Numbered from the stretch's first letter, positions 37,698-46,765 are shown. The stretch: 64,000 nt of DNA from Nonomuraea aurantiaca (GCF_020215705.1 NZ_JAIWNB010000007.1:347416-411415); one strand, 5' to 3'. Numbers and translations: made by a program. The notes: generated by a model from the sequence alone, not told the origin.

Positions 37698-38398
37698 GCG
37701 ACGGGTTCCTTTCTGATCTGGGTGAGTAGGTCTGTGGCCAGGTCGGCTGAGACGTGCATGCGGGCGGCGAGGTGCTCGCCGGTGATGGGGCGGTTGTGGG
37801 TGGCCTGGTGGTCGTCGGCCAGGCGGCGGGCGTAGGCCAGAAGTGCCGGCGACGGCCCGGCCTCGGCCGGGTGCGGCTCGGCGACCTGTTCGGCCGGGCG
37901 CGGTGCTGCGTCGTCCAGCGCGGGGACGTCGGAAGTGACCAGCTCGGTGATGGCGGCCGTGCCGGTGGCGTCCTCGGTCACCGACCCTTCATCGGGTTCT
38001 GGCGGCCGGTGAGAGGCGCGGCGCTCCAGCATCGAGACTGCGACCAGGAACGCCACGGCCGGAGTGGCGGCGGTGATCCAGCCCCACACGCTCGGGTGAG
38101 CGGTGGCCAGGTTCGCCGCCAGGGTGAGCACGATGCCGCCGGTCAGTACGAGCGCGGGCCAGGAGATGCGGCCGTGTCGGCGACGGCCGGTGCGTTTGTC
38201 GCGTTGGAGCTCGCGGGCAGCCATCACGCACATCAGGTCGATGCACACGGCGACAGCCCAGGACTGCCAGCCGAGCTGCCCGTGCTGGGCGGCCAAGTCG
38301 CTGATGTGGGTGAAGGAGCCGACAGCGGCAATGACCGCTAGGACCAGCACGGGGCCCGTGTCGAGCAAGCGCGAGCGGATACGTTCCACGGTGGACAC
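37694..38398 (-). CDS. DUF2637 membrane protein (Spd-like)
   Basis: A 234-residue protein. The N-terminal half has four membrane helices (about 15-33, 43-60, 80-98 and 104-122) typical of DUF2637. The C-terminal half is acidic and Pro-rich and ends in a small DNA-binding-like helical region (ITGEHLAARMHVSADLATDLL). DUF2637 proteins accompany TraB in AICEs and plasmids and are thought to help spread DNA between hyphal compartments. It lies 77 bases after traB. Confidence 0.85.
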   Translation of the reverse strand: MSTVERIRSRLLDTGPVLVLAVIAAVGSFTHISDLAAQHGQLGWQSWAVAVCIDLMCVMAARELQRDKRTGRRRHGRISWPALVLTGGIVLTLAANLATAHPSVWGWITAATPAVAFLVAVSMLERRASHRPPEPDEGSVTEDATGTAAITELVTSDVPALDDAAPRPAEQVAEPHPAEAGPSPALLAYARRLADDHQATHNRPITGEHLAARMHVSADLATDLLTQIRKEPVA

Positions 38399-38475
38399 CT
38401 CCCTTCGGGTTCAGGCATGGGTCGGGTAGGGACTTGGCGCGATGGGCTCACGCCGGGGCCGTGGCAGGTGGGTGG

Positions 38476-39846
38476 TTAGGTGGGTTCGCCTTCGCGGGCC
38501 AGGGCTTCCAGCTCCGCGTCTGTGACCGTCACGGTGTCGGTGCCGGTGAGCAGGTCGGCCCAGGCAGGCGTGAGCATGGCGTGGGCCGTGGCGGCGGCCT
38601 CGGCGACTTCTTCGCTGACGTAGACCGAGCGGGCGTGGTACCAGCGGCCGTCATCGCCGACCACTACGGCGGTGCCGGGCATGTTGGCGGCGATCTGTCG
38701 GGCCGCATCGAGGGCTGCGGGGTCGGTGTCGCCGAGGGTCATGGTGGCGGTCTCCGGGTCGTTGACCCGGTGGCAGACCCGCCCGGACAGTTGGGATCGC
38801 AGGGCGGTGACGCCGGGGCCAAGGTCGGAGCCGACCCGCTGGCCGCAGACGAACAGGTAGAGGCCGAATGCCCGGCCGAGCTGGGCGAGCCTGAGGAGGG
38901 CGGTGGCGGTCGAGGCGATCTCGTCCTTCTCGCCCTTGTGCGCCATCAGGAACAGCTCGGCCACCTCGTCCACCAGGACCACGACGGGCGTCGGGCGGAG
39001 ATCTTGCGGAAGCTTCCAGATATTGCGCACCTTGTTCGCCCGGCACAGTGCCATGCGCGTTTTGACCAGACAGATCAGGTCGTCGAGCAGGCCGACGCAT
39101 TCGGCCCGTTCAGTGGCGATGGCCGACAGGCGCGGCTCGTAGGCGGTCAGCTCCACGCCGCCCTTGAGGTCGAAGCCCACCAAGGCAACCGGCTGCGAGG
39201 ACAGGCCGGTGATGAGCGCGTTGAGCAGGGTGGACTTGCCCGACTGGGTCGCGCCGGTGTTGAGCCAGTGCGGCACGGTACGGAAGTCGACCACCCACGG
39301 CGCGCCGGTCTCCAGCAGCCCGACCCGCACCCGCAGCAGCCCTTCGGACAGCACCGGGATACGCACCTCGGACAGCGGATCGCCTCGGGTGGCCAGCAGC
39401 GTGACCCGGCCGGGCTTGGACGAGACGAGCCGTACCGAGTGCACGCGCCAGGCGTGCGCGAGGTTGGGCAGCCGGGCGCTGTAGTCGTCCGGCGTCTGGC
39501 CGTCCATCAGCTTGACGTTGATCCGGAAGCCGAGGCGGCACGGGCGGATGACGCCGAGCCGGGGTGGCTTGTCGATCGGGACGCGACGGATCTTCCGCTT
39601 GTGTGACAGCGAGATGGCCGCCTGCCCGACGATCGGCAGACCATCGAGGGTGTAGCGCCAGCGGCGCCGCTTGCGGGTGAGTGTGCAGCCCAGGGCGACG
39701 TTGTCCCAAGTGAAGTAGACGTGCATCGTCTTGAGCGGGTAGCCCACGACGAGCCAGAACGAGACGGGATGGAGCGCGCGCCACACCAGAAGCGCCGTGC
39801 AAACCGAGGCCACCGTGATGGCCAGCGGGATCAGCCAGTCGGACAT
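38476..39846 (-). CDS. TraB/FtsK-like DNA translocase
   Basis: A 456-residue conjugal transfer ATPase. Two membrane helices lie near the N-terminus (about 5-23 and 27-42). Walker A is GATQSGKS (198-205) and Walker B is VVVLVDE (288-294). FDLKGG (225-230) and the sensor region LFVCGQR are present. It pumps double-stranded element DNA between mycelial cells and is the only transfer protein such elements need. It is translated from ATG 39846, 93 bases after the SCO3933-like gene. Confidence 0.93.
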   Translation of the reverse strand: MSDWLIPLAITVASVCTALLVWRALHPVSFWLVVGYPLKTMHVYFTWDNVALGCTLTRKRRRWRYTLDGLPIVGQAAISLSHKRKIRRVPIDKPPRLGVIRPCRLGFRINVKLMDGQTPDDYSARLPNLAHAWRVHSVRLVSSKPGRVTLLATRGDPLSEVRIPVLSEGLLRVRVGLLETGAPWVVDFRTVPHWLNTGATQSGKSTLLNALITGLSSQPVALVGFDLKGGVELTAYEPRLSAIATERAECVGLLDDLICLVKTRMALCRANKVRNIWKLPQDLRPTPVVVLVDEVAELFLMAHKGEKDEIASTATALLRLAQLGRAFGLYLFVCGQRVGSDLGPGVTALRSQLSGRVCHRVNDPETATMTLGDTDPAALDAARQIAANMPGTAVVVGDDGRWYHARSVYVSEEVAEAAATAHAMLTPAWADLLTGTDTVTVTDAELEALAREGEPT

Positions 39847-39939
39847 ACTTGGAACGTTCCTTTCGTATTGCGAGAGGAAGGCCCCGAAGCGGGCGGTTAG
39901 CTGCCAGGCGATGCGCCCGCTCCAGGGGTGCTGCAGTGG

Positions 39940-40269
39940 CTAGGCCGCCTTGGGGTTGGCCACCGAGATGGCCTCGGCGCGAAAGCCGAGACCGGAGCGG
40001 CCGTTCATCGACCAGAAGAACGCGGCCAGGCCGACAGGCCGGACCTGCACACCCTCGGGGATCTGCGGGAACGTCACGCTCGGGAACGTCACCACGATCA
40101 CCGGGTTGCGCCGGTCGTCGTTCGGCTTGGGCAGCAGCGGGATGGTGTAGAGCTCCCGCCCTTCGGCGTCCCTCTTCACCTCGCCCGTAGCGCGGTCCAC
40201 GATCTTCGGCTCGGGCTCGCCGGCGACCGTGAATGCTAGGGCGGTGATGTCGACGGGGATGTTGCGCAT
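39940..40269 (-). CDS. SCO3933-like AICE regulatory protein
   Basis: A 109-residue protein: MRNIPVDITALAFTVAGEPE, then DRATGEVKRDAEGRELYTIP, a middle block on replication/transfer-type beta strands, and a GLGFRAEAIS end. It is a constant first gene of AICE transfer operons. Its start lies next to the operator region shared with gntR. Confidence 0.85.
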   Translation of the reverse strand: MRNIPVDITALAFTVAGEPEPKIVDRATGEVKRDAEGRELYTIPLLPKPNDDRRNPVIVVTFPSVTFPQIPEGVQVRPVGLAAFFWSMNGRSGLGFRAEAISVANPKAA

Positions 40270-40293
40270 GGTCGTCCTCCAGACCTCAGGTCC

Positions 40294-40364
40294 TCAACTC
40301 CTAATGAGGACTGCTGAGACGATGATTACCCTCAGTGGTCCTGTCGTCAACTCCTAATGAGGAG
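40294..40364. promoter_or_regulatory. Duplicated operator between transfer operon and gntR
   Basis: TCAACTCCTAATGAGGA occurs twice in direct orientation (40294-40310 and 40347-40363), 53 bases apart. Each copy holds the inverted repeat CTCCT-N4-AGGA(G/C). The two copies lie between the divergent starts at 40269 (minus) and 40417 (plus), so one GntR regulator could control both transcripts, as KorSA does in pSAM2. The binding itself is inferred. Confidence 0.8.
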
Positions 40365-40416
40365 TAGAGTGCGCGCAGAGCAGTTTTTACTGTTCGCTCA
40401 CCACGAGGCGGAAACA

Positions 40417-41202
40417 GTGACATCAGGTTTGGGCGGATTCGCCCCTAAGTACCAGCAGATCGCGGAAGAGCTACGGCAGGACATCCGGGAAGGCCGTTAC
40501 CAGCCAGGCGAGCGCCTGCCCGCGGAAACGGCCCTGGCAGAGCGATTCAGGGTGAGCCTGCCGACCATTCGCCAGGCCGTCGGCGTGTTGCGCGCGGAAG
40601 GGCTCGCCGAGTCCAAGCACGGCATCGGCACCTTCGTACGCCAAGACCACCGGCTCGAACGACGCTCCCGCCACCGCTACGGCCGGGCCCGCAGCGATCA
40701 GAAGCTCCTCACTTCACACCTGCGTCACGACATCGTCTTCGCCGGACCAGAGAAAGCGCCGGCCCGCATCGCCGAGGCCATGGGCATCCCCGAGGACACC
40801 GAGGTCATCACCCGCCGCCGCGTCCTGTACGACCAGGAGACCAACAGTCCCGAGGAGATCGGCGCCAGCTACATCCCGACCGACATCGCGCGCGGAACCT
40901 CCCTCGAAGAACGCACGGTCGTCCCCAAGGCACTGTTCCTGTGCATCGAAGACCTCAGCGGCAAGCGCTATCACCACGCTCGCGACCAGTGGATCGCCCG
41001 CAACGCCACCCCAGAGGAGGCCGCCACGCTCGGCCTGCCACAGGGCGGCCAGGTCATGCACGTCATCCACACGGCCCGCGCCGAGGACGAGACCGTCCTG
41101 GAGGTGTCGGAATCCATCTGGCCGGCCGACCGCGTCACGATCATCGACGAGTACGACATCGAGCAGGATGAGCAAGCTCCCGACGTTCCCTCACAGATCT
41201 GA
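40417..41202 (+). CDS. GntR/UTRA-family regulator (KorSA-like)
   Basis: A 261-residue regulator. The GntR winged helix spans about 10-75 (KYQQIAEELRQDIREGRYQP ... LPTIRQAVGVLRAEGL). A UTRA ligand-binding domain covers about 95-250. GTG 40417 has GAGGCGG upstream and starts just before the domain; an in-frame extension to 40357 would run into the operator. It probably represses its own promoter and the transfer operon. Confidence 0.88.
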   Translation: MTSGLGGFAPKYQQIAEELRQDIREGRYQPGERLPAETALAERFRVSLPTIRQAVGVLRAEGLAESKHGIGTFVRQDHRLERRSRHRYGRARSDQKLLTSHLRHDIVFAGPEKAPARIAEAMGIPEDTEVITRRRVLYDQETNSPEEIGASYIPTDIARGTSLEERTVVPKALFLCIEDLSGKRYHHARDQWIARNATPEEAATLGLPQGGQVMHVIHTARAEDETVLEVSESIWPADRVTIIDEYDIEQDEQAPDVPSQI

Positions 41203-41211
41203 GGTGGTTCA

Positions 41212-41859
41212 ATGAGCATCCACGATGCCGACGAGGTGCGCTCGCACTGGTGGCCTCGGGAAGGGTGGCGGCCGGGCCGCCTGGTCTACACCTGGCACCT
41301 GACCTTCGAGCACGCCCGACAACTGCACCAGCTCGCCGAGCGCTACCAAGCGGCTCTCGCAACGATTGAAGAGCACAACCCGATACCCGCGCGGTGGCTA
41401 CACCTCACCGTGCAAGGGGTCGGGTTCGTCGACGAGGTGCCCGAGGAGCAGCTTGACCAGATCGCTGAGGCCGTACGCGTCCGTCTGGGCGAGCTGGGCC
41501 CCGTTGAGCTGACCTTCCACCGGCCTACCTTGCTCGGTGAGGGAGTGGTCCTGGCTCCAACTCCCACAGAGCCGCTGCATCAGATTTGGGACGAGATCAG
41601 GAGCGGCATCGCCGAGGTGATGGGGAGCGCGCCCACGGCAGCAGAGCAGGCCAAGGGTTTTCGACCGCACGTCAGCCTGACCTACATCAACGCACCTGGA
41701 CCGGCCAGGCCCTACATCGACGCCCTGAGCGCGGTCGAAGCCGAGCCGGTCAGTGTCGACGTCGAGCAGGTTGCGCTGATCGTGCAGAACCGTGTTCTTG
41801 ATCCCGAGTGGCTCTATCGCTGGACTACCCGTACGGCGGTGCCCCTCGGGGCCCGATAG
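41212..41859 (+). CDS. 2H phosphoesterase (2'-5' RNA ligase-like)
   Basis: A 215-residue protein with the two signature motifs of the 2H superfamily, His64-Leu-Thr66 (WLHLTVQG) and His153-Val-Ser155 (FRPHVSLTY). Members cleave cyclic phosphates or 2'-5' linkages in RNA or nucleotide messengers. It lies 9 bases after gntR and is translated with it. Several AICEs carry a gene of this type beside the regulator. It could act on tRNA ends or on signalling nucleotides of host defence, which is speculation. Confidence 0.85.
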   Translation: MSIHDADEVRSHWWPREGWRPGRLVYTWHLTFEHARQLHQLAERYQAALATIEEHNPIPARWLHLTVQGVGFVDEVPEEQLDQIAEAVRVRLGELGPVELTFHRPTLLGEGVVLAPTPTEPLHQIWDEIRSGIAEVMGSAPTAAEQAKGFRPHVSLTYINAPGPARPYIDALSAVEAEPVSVDVEQVALIVQNRVLDPEWLYRWTTRTAVPLGAR

Positions 41860-41919
41860 AGAGGAACGCTTGGTGGTCGTCCGATCTTGAGTGGTTACAA
41901 CCTTCTATACGGGTTCAAG

Positions 41920-41940
41920 CCGCCGCCCGATGGGCGGCGG
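41920..41940 (+). terminator. Hairpin after the gntR-2H unit
   Basis: The perfect 9-bp stem CCGCCGCCC/GGGCGGCGG with loop GAT begins 60 bases after the 2H stop. It is followed by more GC-rich dyads up to about 41995. It probably terminates the regulator transcript. Confidence 0.6.
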
Positions 41941-42380
41941 GCGGCCGGGCGGTCCGGGCGGGCATGCGGCCTCTCCGGGCCGGTCCCGCCCGGCCACCCC
42001 GCCGCACAACGGGACGCAGTCAGAACGACGCGCAGAAGATGTACCGAGCACCGTCGAAGCGGCGGAGCGTCAGCCGTATCGAGCCGAGACGCAAGGTCAA
42101 AAGCATGCCTCCGGCGGGAGCACTCCGGCACCGAGGTGATCGCCACACGGGACGTGACGTTGATGGGTGGCTGAGGGCTGATCACCTCGCACGCCATCGA
42201 CTCAGGCAAGCCCAGCAGACCAGCTCCTCCGTATCAAGCTCGGCTCTGACCGTTGGCATCGAATGATCGAGGAACGGCGACCGGCGAACGTACACGCGAA
42301 GCCGAACTTGACACTCCGTCCCCGGCCCGCTGCCGCTACGCGGTGAGTCGACGGCGTACGAGGTGATCAGAGTCGCCTCG
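41941..42380. other. Noncoding gap before the cargo
   Basis: I see no credible gene in these 440 bases. The open frames are Arg/Gly-rich and lack recognisable motifs. Base composition falls sharply near 42360, at the edge of the low-GC cargo gene, so this may be an old insertion boundary. Confidence 0.5.
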
Positions 42381-44030
42381 CTATGTTGCCTTGTCCCTCG
42401 CGTGCCTACTCTCCTTGTAGCCAGAATTGCAGTATGGATGCGTAAATTGAGCGTTGCTCAGCGCCCCTGTTCCGCCGTCCTGTCTCCTAACTATATGATC
42501 AACTGTTGCAGATCGAAGGTGGAGAAGTCCGCCACATATTTCGCATCTAGGAGCTGTCTCCATAGTTGCCTTGAGAGCGAGAGCGTTCTTGGTCTCCGTA
42601 GAGAAATTCCGTCCGCTTGCTCGGTCCTCATCGCTTTGTATCTTGACGGAAGATTTAAGCGCAGACTGCGCCTTCAGGCGTTCGATCACCTGAGCCTCAG
42701 TGCAGCCTTCTCGTAGCGCGGCTAGTATCGTTTGATACATTAGGAGAATTATTGGGGAAGATCGCTGGAGGCTGCCGTAGGAGCGGACTATCTGGTTGAG
42801 AAAGTACTTATGTTTGATGAGGAATTTCTCAAACTCGGCCCGTTTTTCAGTGAATTTTGGAAGGGCGCGCTTGTCGACTAGTTCCTGCATAAAAGTCACG
42901 GCCGATAGGAAGGCCGCAGGTTGGAATCGACCAGTGGCACTATAGAAATATACGGCAGGATGGAGTCCTAGAGAAGCGGGGTCGTTTCCGGCTATTCTGC
43001 TTGCAGCTTTTCTTACGCCGCGCATGAAGCCTAGAGTTGCTAGTCCATCTGTGTCGTCTGCTAGCGGCCTAGCGGAGGCTTTACCTCCCGAGCGGCGTTT
43101 TTTCGCGGGGACATCCTCGCGCCACATCTCTGGCTGAAGGTCGTTGACGAAGTTGACGAGCTCGAAGATCATTTTTACACTGTCGGCAGAATATGCCCGT
43201 CCGGCCACGGGAAGATCCGCTGTTCTGATCGCAGCGTCTAGGTTCGGCCTAAAGATGAGGTCATATACTTCTTTGGCGATGCTCTCGATCTCTGACTGAG
43301 TTGTATCGCTAAATGTCGACCAATACTTGTGGCCGGTCCCTGCCCGTATAAAGGCCCGGGCGGCAAGGGCGTTCGGCTTCCGGCGGGCCTTGATCATGTC
43401 TAGTTCGGTCGGATCGATCGGGGTGGCCTGTTGATTGATTCTGAAGAACGAGCTCTCTGCCTTTTCGGCCCCGCCTCCCACCCACTGCAGGTTGATAGCG
43501 AAGGCGCTCAAATTGCGCGCTAGACGCAGTCGATCCTTTGACGCGGTGTCGGAATTGCGTAGTGCAAGATTAAGCTCATTGTATGAGCCGACAGACTCTG
43601 ATATCAGTTTGCGTGTGGCGGCGGCGGCTCGATGCTGCTCGTCGGGAATGTTGTTATCAAAGAATCGAATCGATGTATACCGGTCGCCGTAGTCGTCGTG
43701 AACCCAGGCAATCAATGCACTCAAGCGGTGCGCTCCGTCAATGACGAAGATATTTCCGCTAATCGGGGATCGCCATAGAATAACTGACGGAATCAGATCG
43801 CCTTCCAGGAAGCTTCTGACGAGCTCGGCTACTTTTTCGGGAGTCCAGTTAGCCGTTTCGCGCTGGAAGTCAGGCTTGCGAAGTACGTTGTAGATCAGGC
43901 TTTCGGGGCCAAGATCGGTAATCTTCATGGTAGTGCTGAGGATGGAAGCCTGCGTTGCGGGCTCATCGGTGGCGGCCTCGAAGTCGTCCCGCGGAATAAG
44001 CGCGTCCATGTTGACCATATGGGTTGCCAT
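42381..44030 (-). CDS. DUF262 (ParB-fold) and HNH endonuclease fusion
   Basis: A 549-residue protein. Residues about 45-130 form a DUF262/GmrS-like ParB fold with the nucleotide-site motif DGAHR at 98-102 (VIDGAHRLSALIAW). A long helical middle follows. The C-terminus (about 493-549) is an HNH nuclease with CEIC (496-499), DHI at 511-513, Asn526, His531 and Cys534. GmrSD and related DUF262 systems use NTP hydrolysis to cut modified phage DNA, so an antiphage role is likely. Codons are much richer in A/T than the flanking genes, indicating recent transfer. The start could be 44030 or a Met 4 to 7 codons later. Confidence 0.85.
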   Translation of the reverse strand: MATHMVNMDALIPRDDFEAATDEPATQASILSTTMKITDLGPESLIYNVLRKPDFQRETANWTPEKVAELVRSFLEGDLIPSVILWRSPISGNIFVIDGAHRLSALIAWVHDDYGDRYTSIRFFDNNIPDEQHRAAAATRKLISESVGSYNELNLALRNSDTASKDRLRLARNLSAFAINLQWVGGGAEKAESSFFRINQQATPIDPTELDMIKARRKPNALAARAFIRAGTGHKYWSTFSDTTQSEIESIAKEVYDLIFRPNLDAAIRTADLPVAGRAYSADSVKMIFELVNFVNDLQPEMWREDVPAKKRRSGGKASARPLADDTDGLATLGFMRGVRKAASRIAGNDPASLGLHPAVYFYSATGRFQPAAFLSAVTFMQELVDKRALPKFTEKRAEFEKFLIKHKYFLNQIVRSYGSLQRSSPIILLMYQTILAALREGCTEAQVIERLKAQSALKSSVKIQSDEDRASGRNFSTETKNALALKATMETAPRCEICGGLLHLRSATVDHIVRRQDGGTGALSNAQFTHPYCNSGYKESRHARDKAT

Positions 44031-44267
44031 GTTGAAACCCGCCTTTCGTGGTCAGTACGACTGCAGGCGCCTTGGTCTGACCTGTCGCCGTAATGGGATC
44101 AGTGGCTGGCCAGCCTAGCGCCATGCGGGTTTCTGATATCAGAAAACACTGAGGCGGCTCTGGGAACAGAAAGGGCTTCAGTTGATGGCGCTTGACGGCA
44201 ACGTTGCGTGCGTGCAAGCTCACAGACTGCAGGGGTGGTGTCGCCGACACGACAGGAAGGGTACGCC

Positions 44268-45014
44268 GTGGCTCTGGACTTCGTGGGTATGGATCCCAGT
44301 TCGCCGAAGAACGAGTGCCCGGCAGTGTTCGTGGACCCGGAGACGGGTGACATGTACTTCCAGGGCAGGACCGTCACCGATCCGGCCGTCCTGGAGCGCA
44401 TCGCCCAGGATTCCCCGATCGCCGCCGATGAGTCCGTGGTCTGGCATCCCGCGCGCATGGCTCCGATCGTGATGGAGGCCGTCAGCGGCACCTATGAGCG
44501 GAACAAGCAGGGGCCCGGCCTGCCCAGCTTCGAGCGCATGCTGGAGAACGCGGAGCGGTCCGCCGTGCACCTGGAGATGCGCGACACCTACGACGCGACA
44601 GACCCGGCGTTCCTGAAGTGGCAGGAAGATGGCAGCACCGACTACGAGTGGGATGACTGGGTCGAGTTGATCGGCGCGGCGGTGGCTCGCGGGGTGCGGA
44701 TGCGGCGCCTGCGGATCGTGGCGGAGCCGGTCAGCGACTACATCCGGTGGGAGCACGCCATCAGCTACGGGAACGTCAAGGCGGGCGAGGAGCTTCGCTG
44801 GCTGCCGAGGCGGCAGGCGTACGACCTGATGTTGCCCGGTGCGGACTTCTGGATGTTCGACCAGCGCATCGTCCGCTACAACTTCAACGCGGGTGACGGC
44901 CGGAGTCTGAGGCAGTACGAACATGTCAGTGACCCGCGCAGGGTGGCGCAGGTCGTCGGTGCGTTCGAGATGGCCTGGGAGCGCGCCATCCCGCACGAGG
45001 CCTACCGGCCCTAG
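44268..45014 (+). CDS. DUF6879 protein with N-terminal extra domain
   Basis: A 248-residue protein. Residues 1-66 resemble the small conserved proteins that normally lie beside Scr1-type regulators (NECPAVFVDPETGDMYFQG). Residues about 85-248 are DUF6879 (SFERMLENAERSAVHLEMRD, VSDYIRWEHAISY, FWMFDQRIVRYNF). GTG 44268 has AGGAAGGG six bases upstream. It is followed after 17 bases by an Scr1/DUF5753 gene. Such pairs are common in actinomycetes and are suspected toxin-antitoxin or regulatory modules. Confidence 0.82.
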   Translation: MALDFVGMDPSSPKNECPAVFVDPETGDMYFQGRTVTDPAVLERIAQDSPIAADESVVWHPARMAPIVMEAVSGTYERNKQGPGLPSFERMLENAERSAVHLEMRDTYDATDPAFLKWQEDGSTDYEWDDWVELIGAAVARGVRMRRLRIVAEPVSDYIRWEHAISYGNVKAGEELRWLPRRQAYDLMLPGADFWMFDQRIVRYNFNAGDGRSLRQYEHVSDPRRVAQVVGAFEMAWERAIPHEAYRP

Positions 45015-45031
45015 AAGGTACGAGTTCCGCT

Positions 45032-45901
45032 TTGCCTTCGTCCACCTCTTCCTCCAGCGTCCAAGCGGCCCGGCGACGCCTGGCTGACCAGCTTCGGGAG
45101 ATCCGGCAGGACGCTGGCCTGACCGGGCGAAGGCTCGCGGAGCTGGCCGGGTGGCACGGCGTGTCGAAGGTGTCGAAGATCGAGCATGCCGCTCGTCCGA
45201 TCACCGCTGCAGACCTGCGGGTGTGGTGCCGAGCCTGCGATGTCTCTCTGGAGCGGGAACAGGAGCTGCTCGCCGAGCTGCGCGACGTGGCCGGGATGTG
45301 GGTGACGTACAAGCAGCTCAACCGAGGCGGCCTGAAGAGGGCGCAGGAGTCGGTTCGCGAAGAGTACGAGCGCGCCCGGCTCATGCGCGCCTACCAGACG
45401 AAGGTCATCCCCGGCCTCCTGCAAACCGCGGCCTACACCGCGGCCGCACTCACGCAGGTACGCATGGAGCAAGGCGTAGACGTCGACGACGTTGCGGCCG
45501 CGGTCGCTGAGCGGGTGGACCGGCAAGGCTGCCTGCGGCGGCGTGATGCGCGCTTCCTGTTCGTGCTGGAGGAGGATGTCCTGTGGTACCGCCCGTACGC
45601 GGACGAGGTGCACACCGAGCAGCTGCGGCACCTGCTGGATGCAATGCGCCGGCCTTCGGTGTCGCTCGGCATAATCCCCCGCACGATCCACCGTCGTGGC
45701 GTGGCTCCGGACGAGTCGTTCGACATCACTGACGAGGAATCGGTGACCGTGGAGCTGGTGTCCGGCTACCTGACGATCACGCACCCATCCGAGATCGCGA
45801 TGTACCTGCAGGCGTGGGATCGGCTGCTCGGCCTGGCCGTGGTTGGCGACCCAGCTCGGAGGCTGATCCGGCAGGCGCTGGAGGCCCTGCCGAACGAGTA
45901 G
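45032..45901 (+). CDS. Scr1-family HTH regulator (DUF5753)
   Basis: A 289-residue protein. An XRE helix-turn-helix covers about 15-70 (LREIRQDAGLTGRRLAELAG, SKVSKIEHAARPIT), and a DUF5753 domain about 100-285 (YQTKVIPGLLQTAAYTAAAL, LLDAMRRPSVSLGIIP). The most upstream candidate start is TTG 45032; no ATG or GTG precedes the domain, so the start is not certain. It is the probable partner of the DUF6879 protein. Confidence 0.85.
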   Translation: MPSSTSSSSVQAARRRLADQLREIRQDAGLTGRRLAELAGWHGVSKVSKIEHAARPITAADLRVWCRACDVSLEREQELLAELRDVAGMWVTYKQLNRGGLKRAQESVREEYERARLMRAYQTKVIPGLLQTAAYTAAALTQVRMEQGVDVDDVAAAVAERVDRQGCLRRRDARFLFVLEEDVLWYRPYADEVHTEQLRHLLDAMRRPSVSLGIIPRTIHRRGVAPDESFDITDEESVTVELVSGYLTITHPSEIAMYLQAWDRLLGLAVVGDPARRLIRQALEALPNE

Positions 45902-45923
45902 CGGGCAAACCCCGGCAACTTCA

Positions 45924-46577
45924 TTGAGCCTGGCGAACAGGATTGCTTACGGTCTGTGTGTGTTCCCCGTACAGAATGTGATCAGTAGCTTCCGGGTGCC
46001 TTTCGTCATCGGCTACACCGGCGATGTCGTCCAGCAGGCGTTGAAGTTCGTGCCACGCTCAGGAGGATGGAAGCTCAGCTATGACGCACCGAGGGCGGGC
46101 GACTGGGCCTACGGCGTGTTGCGCCTTCGGCAGAACTCCAAGCGGTCGGGCCGGCCGGACTTCACAACGGTGAACACGCGGCGGCAGTGGCGCTGCATGT
46201 CCAAGCGGCTGTGTCAGGTGTGCGCACGCTCAGCGGTGGATCCGGACACGGGGCGGATCTCGTGGCTCCTGTCGTCTGAGGGAGGCGGCTACGAGCGCGA
46301 CGGCTTCACCAATGCGCCGCCGACATGTAAGGCGTGCATCCCCGAGGCAATCACCTACTGTCCGCATCTCCGGCGCAACGCCATGATCGTGACCGTAGGC
46401 GACAGCATCCCGTACGGAGTGCGCGCTGATCTATTCTTGCCCTACTTGCCGCCAATGGTGCCGTACGAACGCAACTCGATCGTCCTGCTGAGTGATCCCG
46501 ACCGCGAGTTCGCGCTCGCTCGCGAATTGCTAGTTCGGCTGAAGGATGTGCGGCCTGCCCGCATCGAGCGACGGTAG
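45924..46577 (+). CDS. Conserved hypothetical, zinc-site type
   Basis: About 217 residues. CQVCARSAVDPDTGRISWLL, then PPTCKACIPEAITYCPH, gives two CxxC pairs plus a further Cys/His, likely one or two zinc ions. The rest is mixed alpha/beta and not recognised. TTG 45924 or GTG 45960 may be the start. It follows the Scr1 gene by 22 bases and may belong to the same transcript, as often seen beside DUF5753 genes. Confidence 0.65.
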   Translation: MSLANRIAYGLCVFPVQNVISSFRVPFVIGYTGDVVQQALKFVPRSGGWKLSYDAPRAGDWAYGVLRLRQNSKRSGRPDFTTVNTRRQWRCMSKRLCQVCARSAVDPDTGRISWLLSSEGGGYERDGFTNAPPTCKACIPEAITYCPHLRRNAMIVTVGDSIPYGVRADLFLPYLPPMVPYERNSIVLLSDPDREFALARELLVRLKDVRPARIERR

Positions 46578-46765
46578 GCCATGGTCGCTAGGCAATATTC
46601 TAAGTAGCGGCGGGGTGCACGAGTCCGGATACTCGTGGTCTCTAGCGGATGTGTGGCTCAGGGAGCAAGAAGTCGGGGTTTGGCCCACCGAGTGGCCAAG
46701 TTTCCGATATTTGCTTCTGATGCAACAGATAGTCACGCGGCAGGAGACGTGGCCACAAGCAGGTT

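Noticed and set aside
41808..42266. Possible gene in the gap after the 2H phosphoesterase
   Set aside because: The frame starts inside the 2H gene, is Arg/Gly-rich, crosses a strong hairpin and has no ribosome site or motif.
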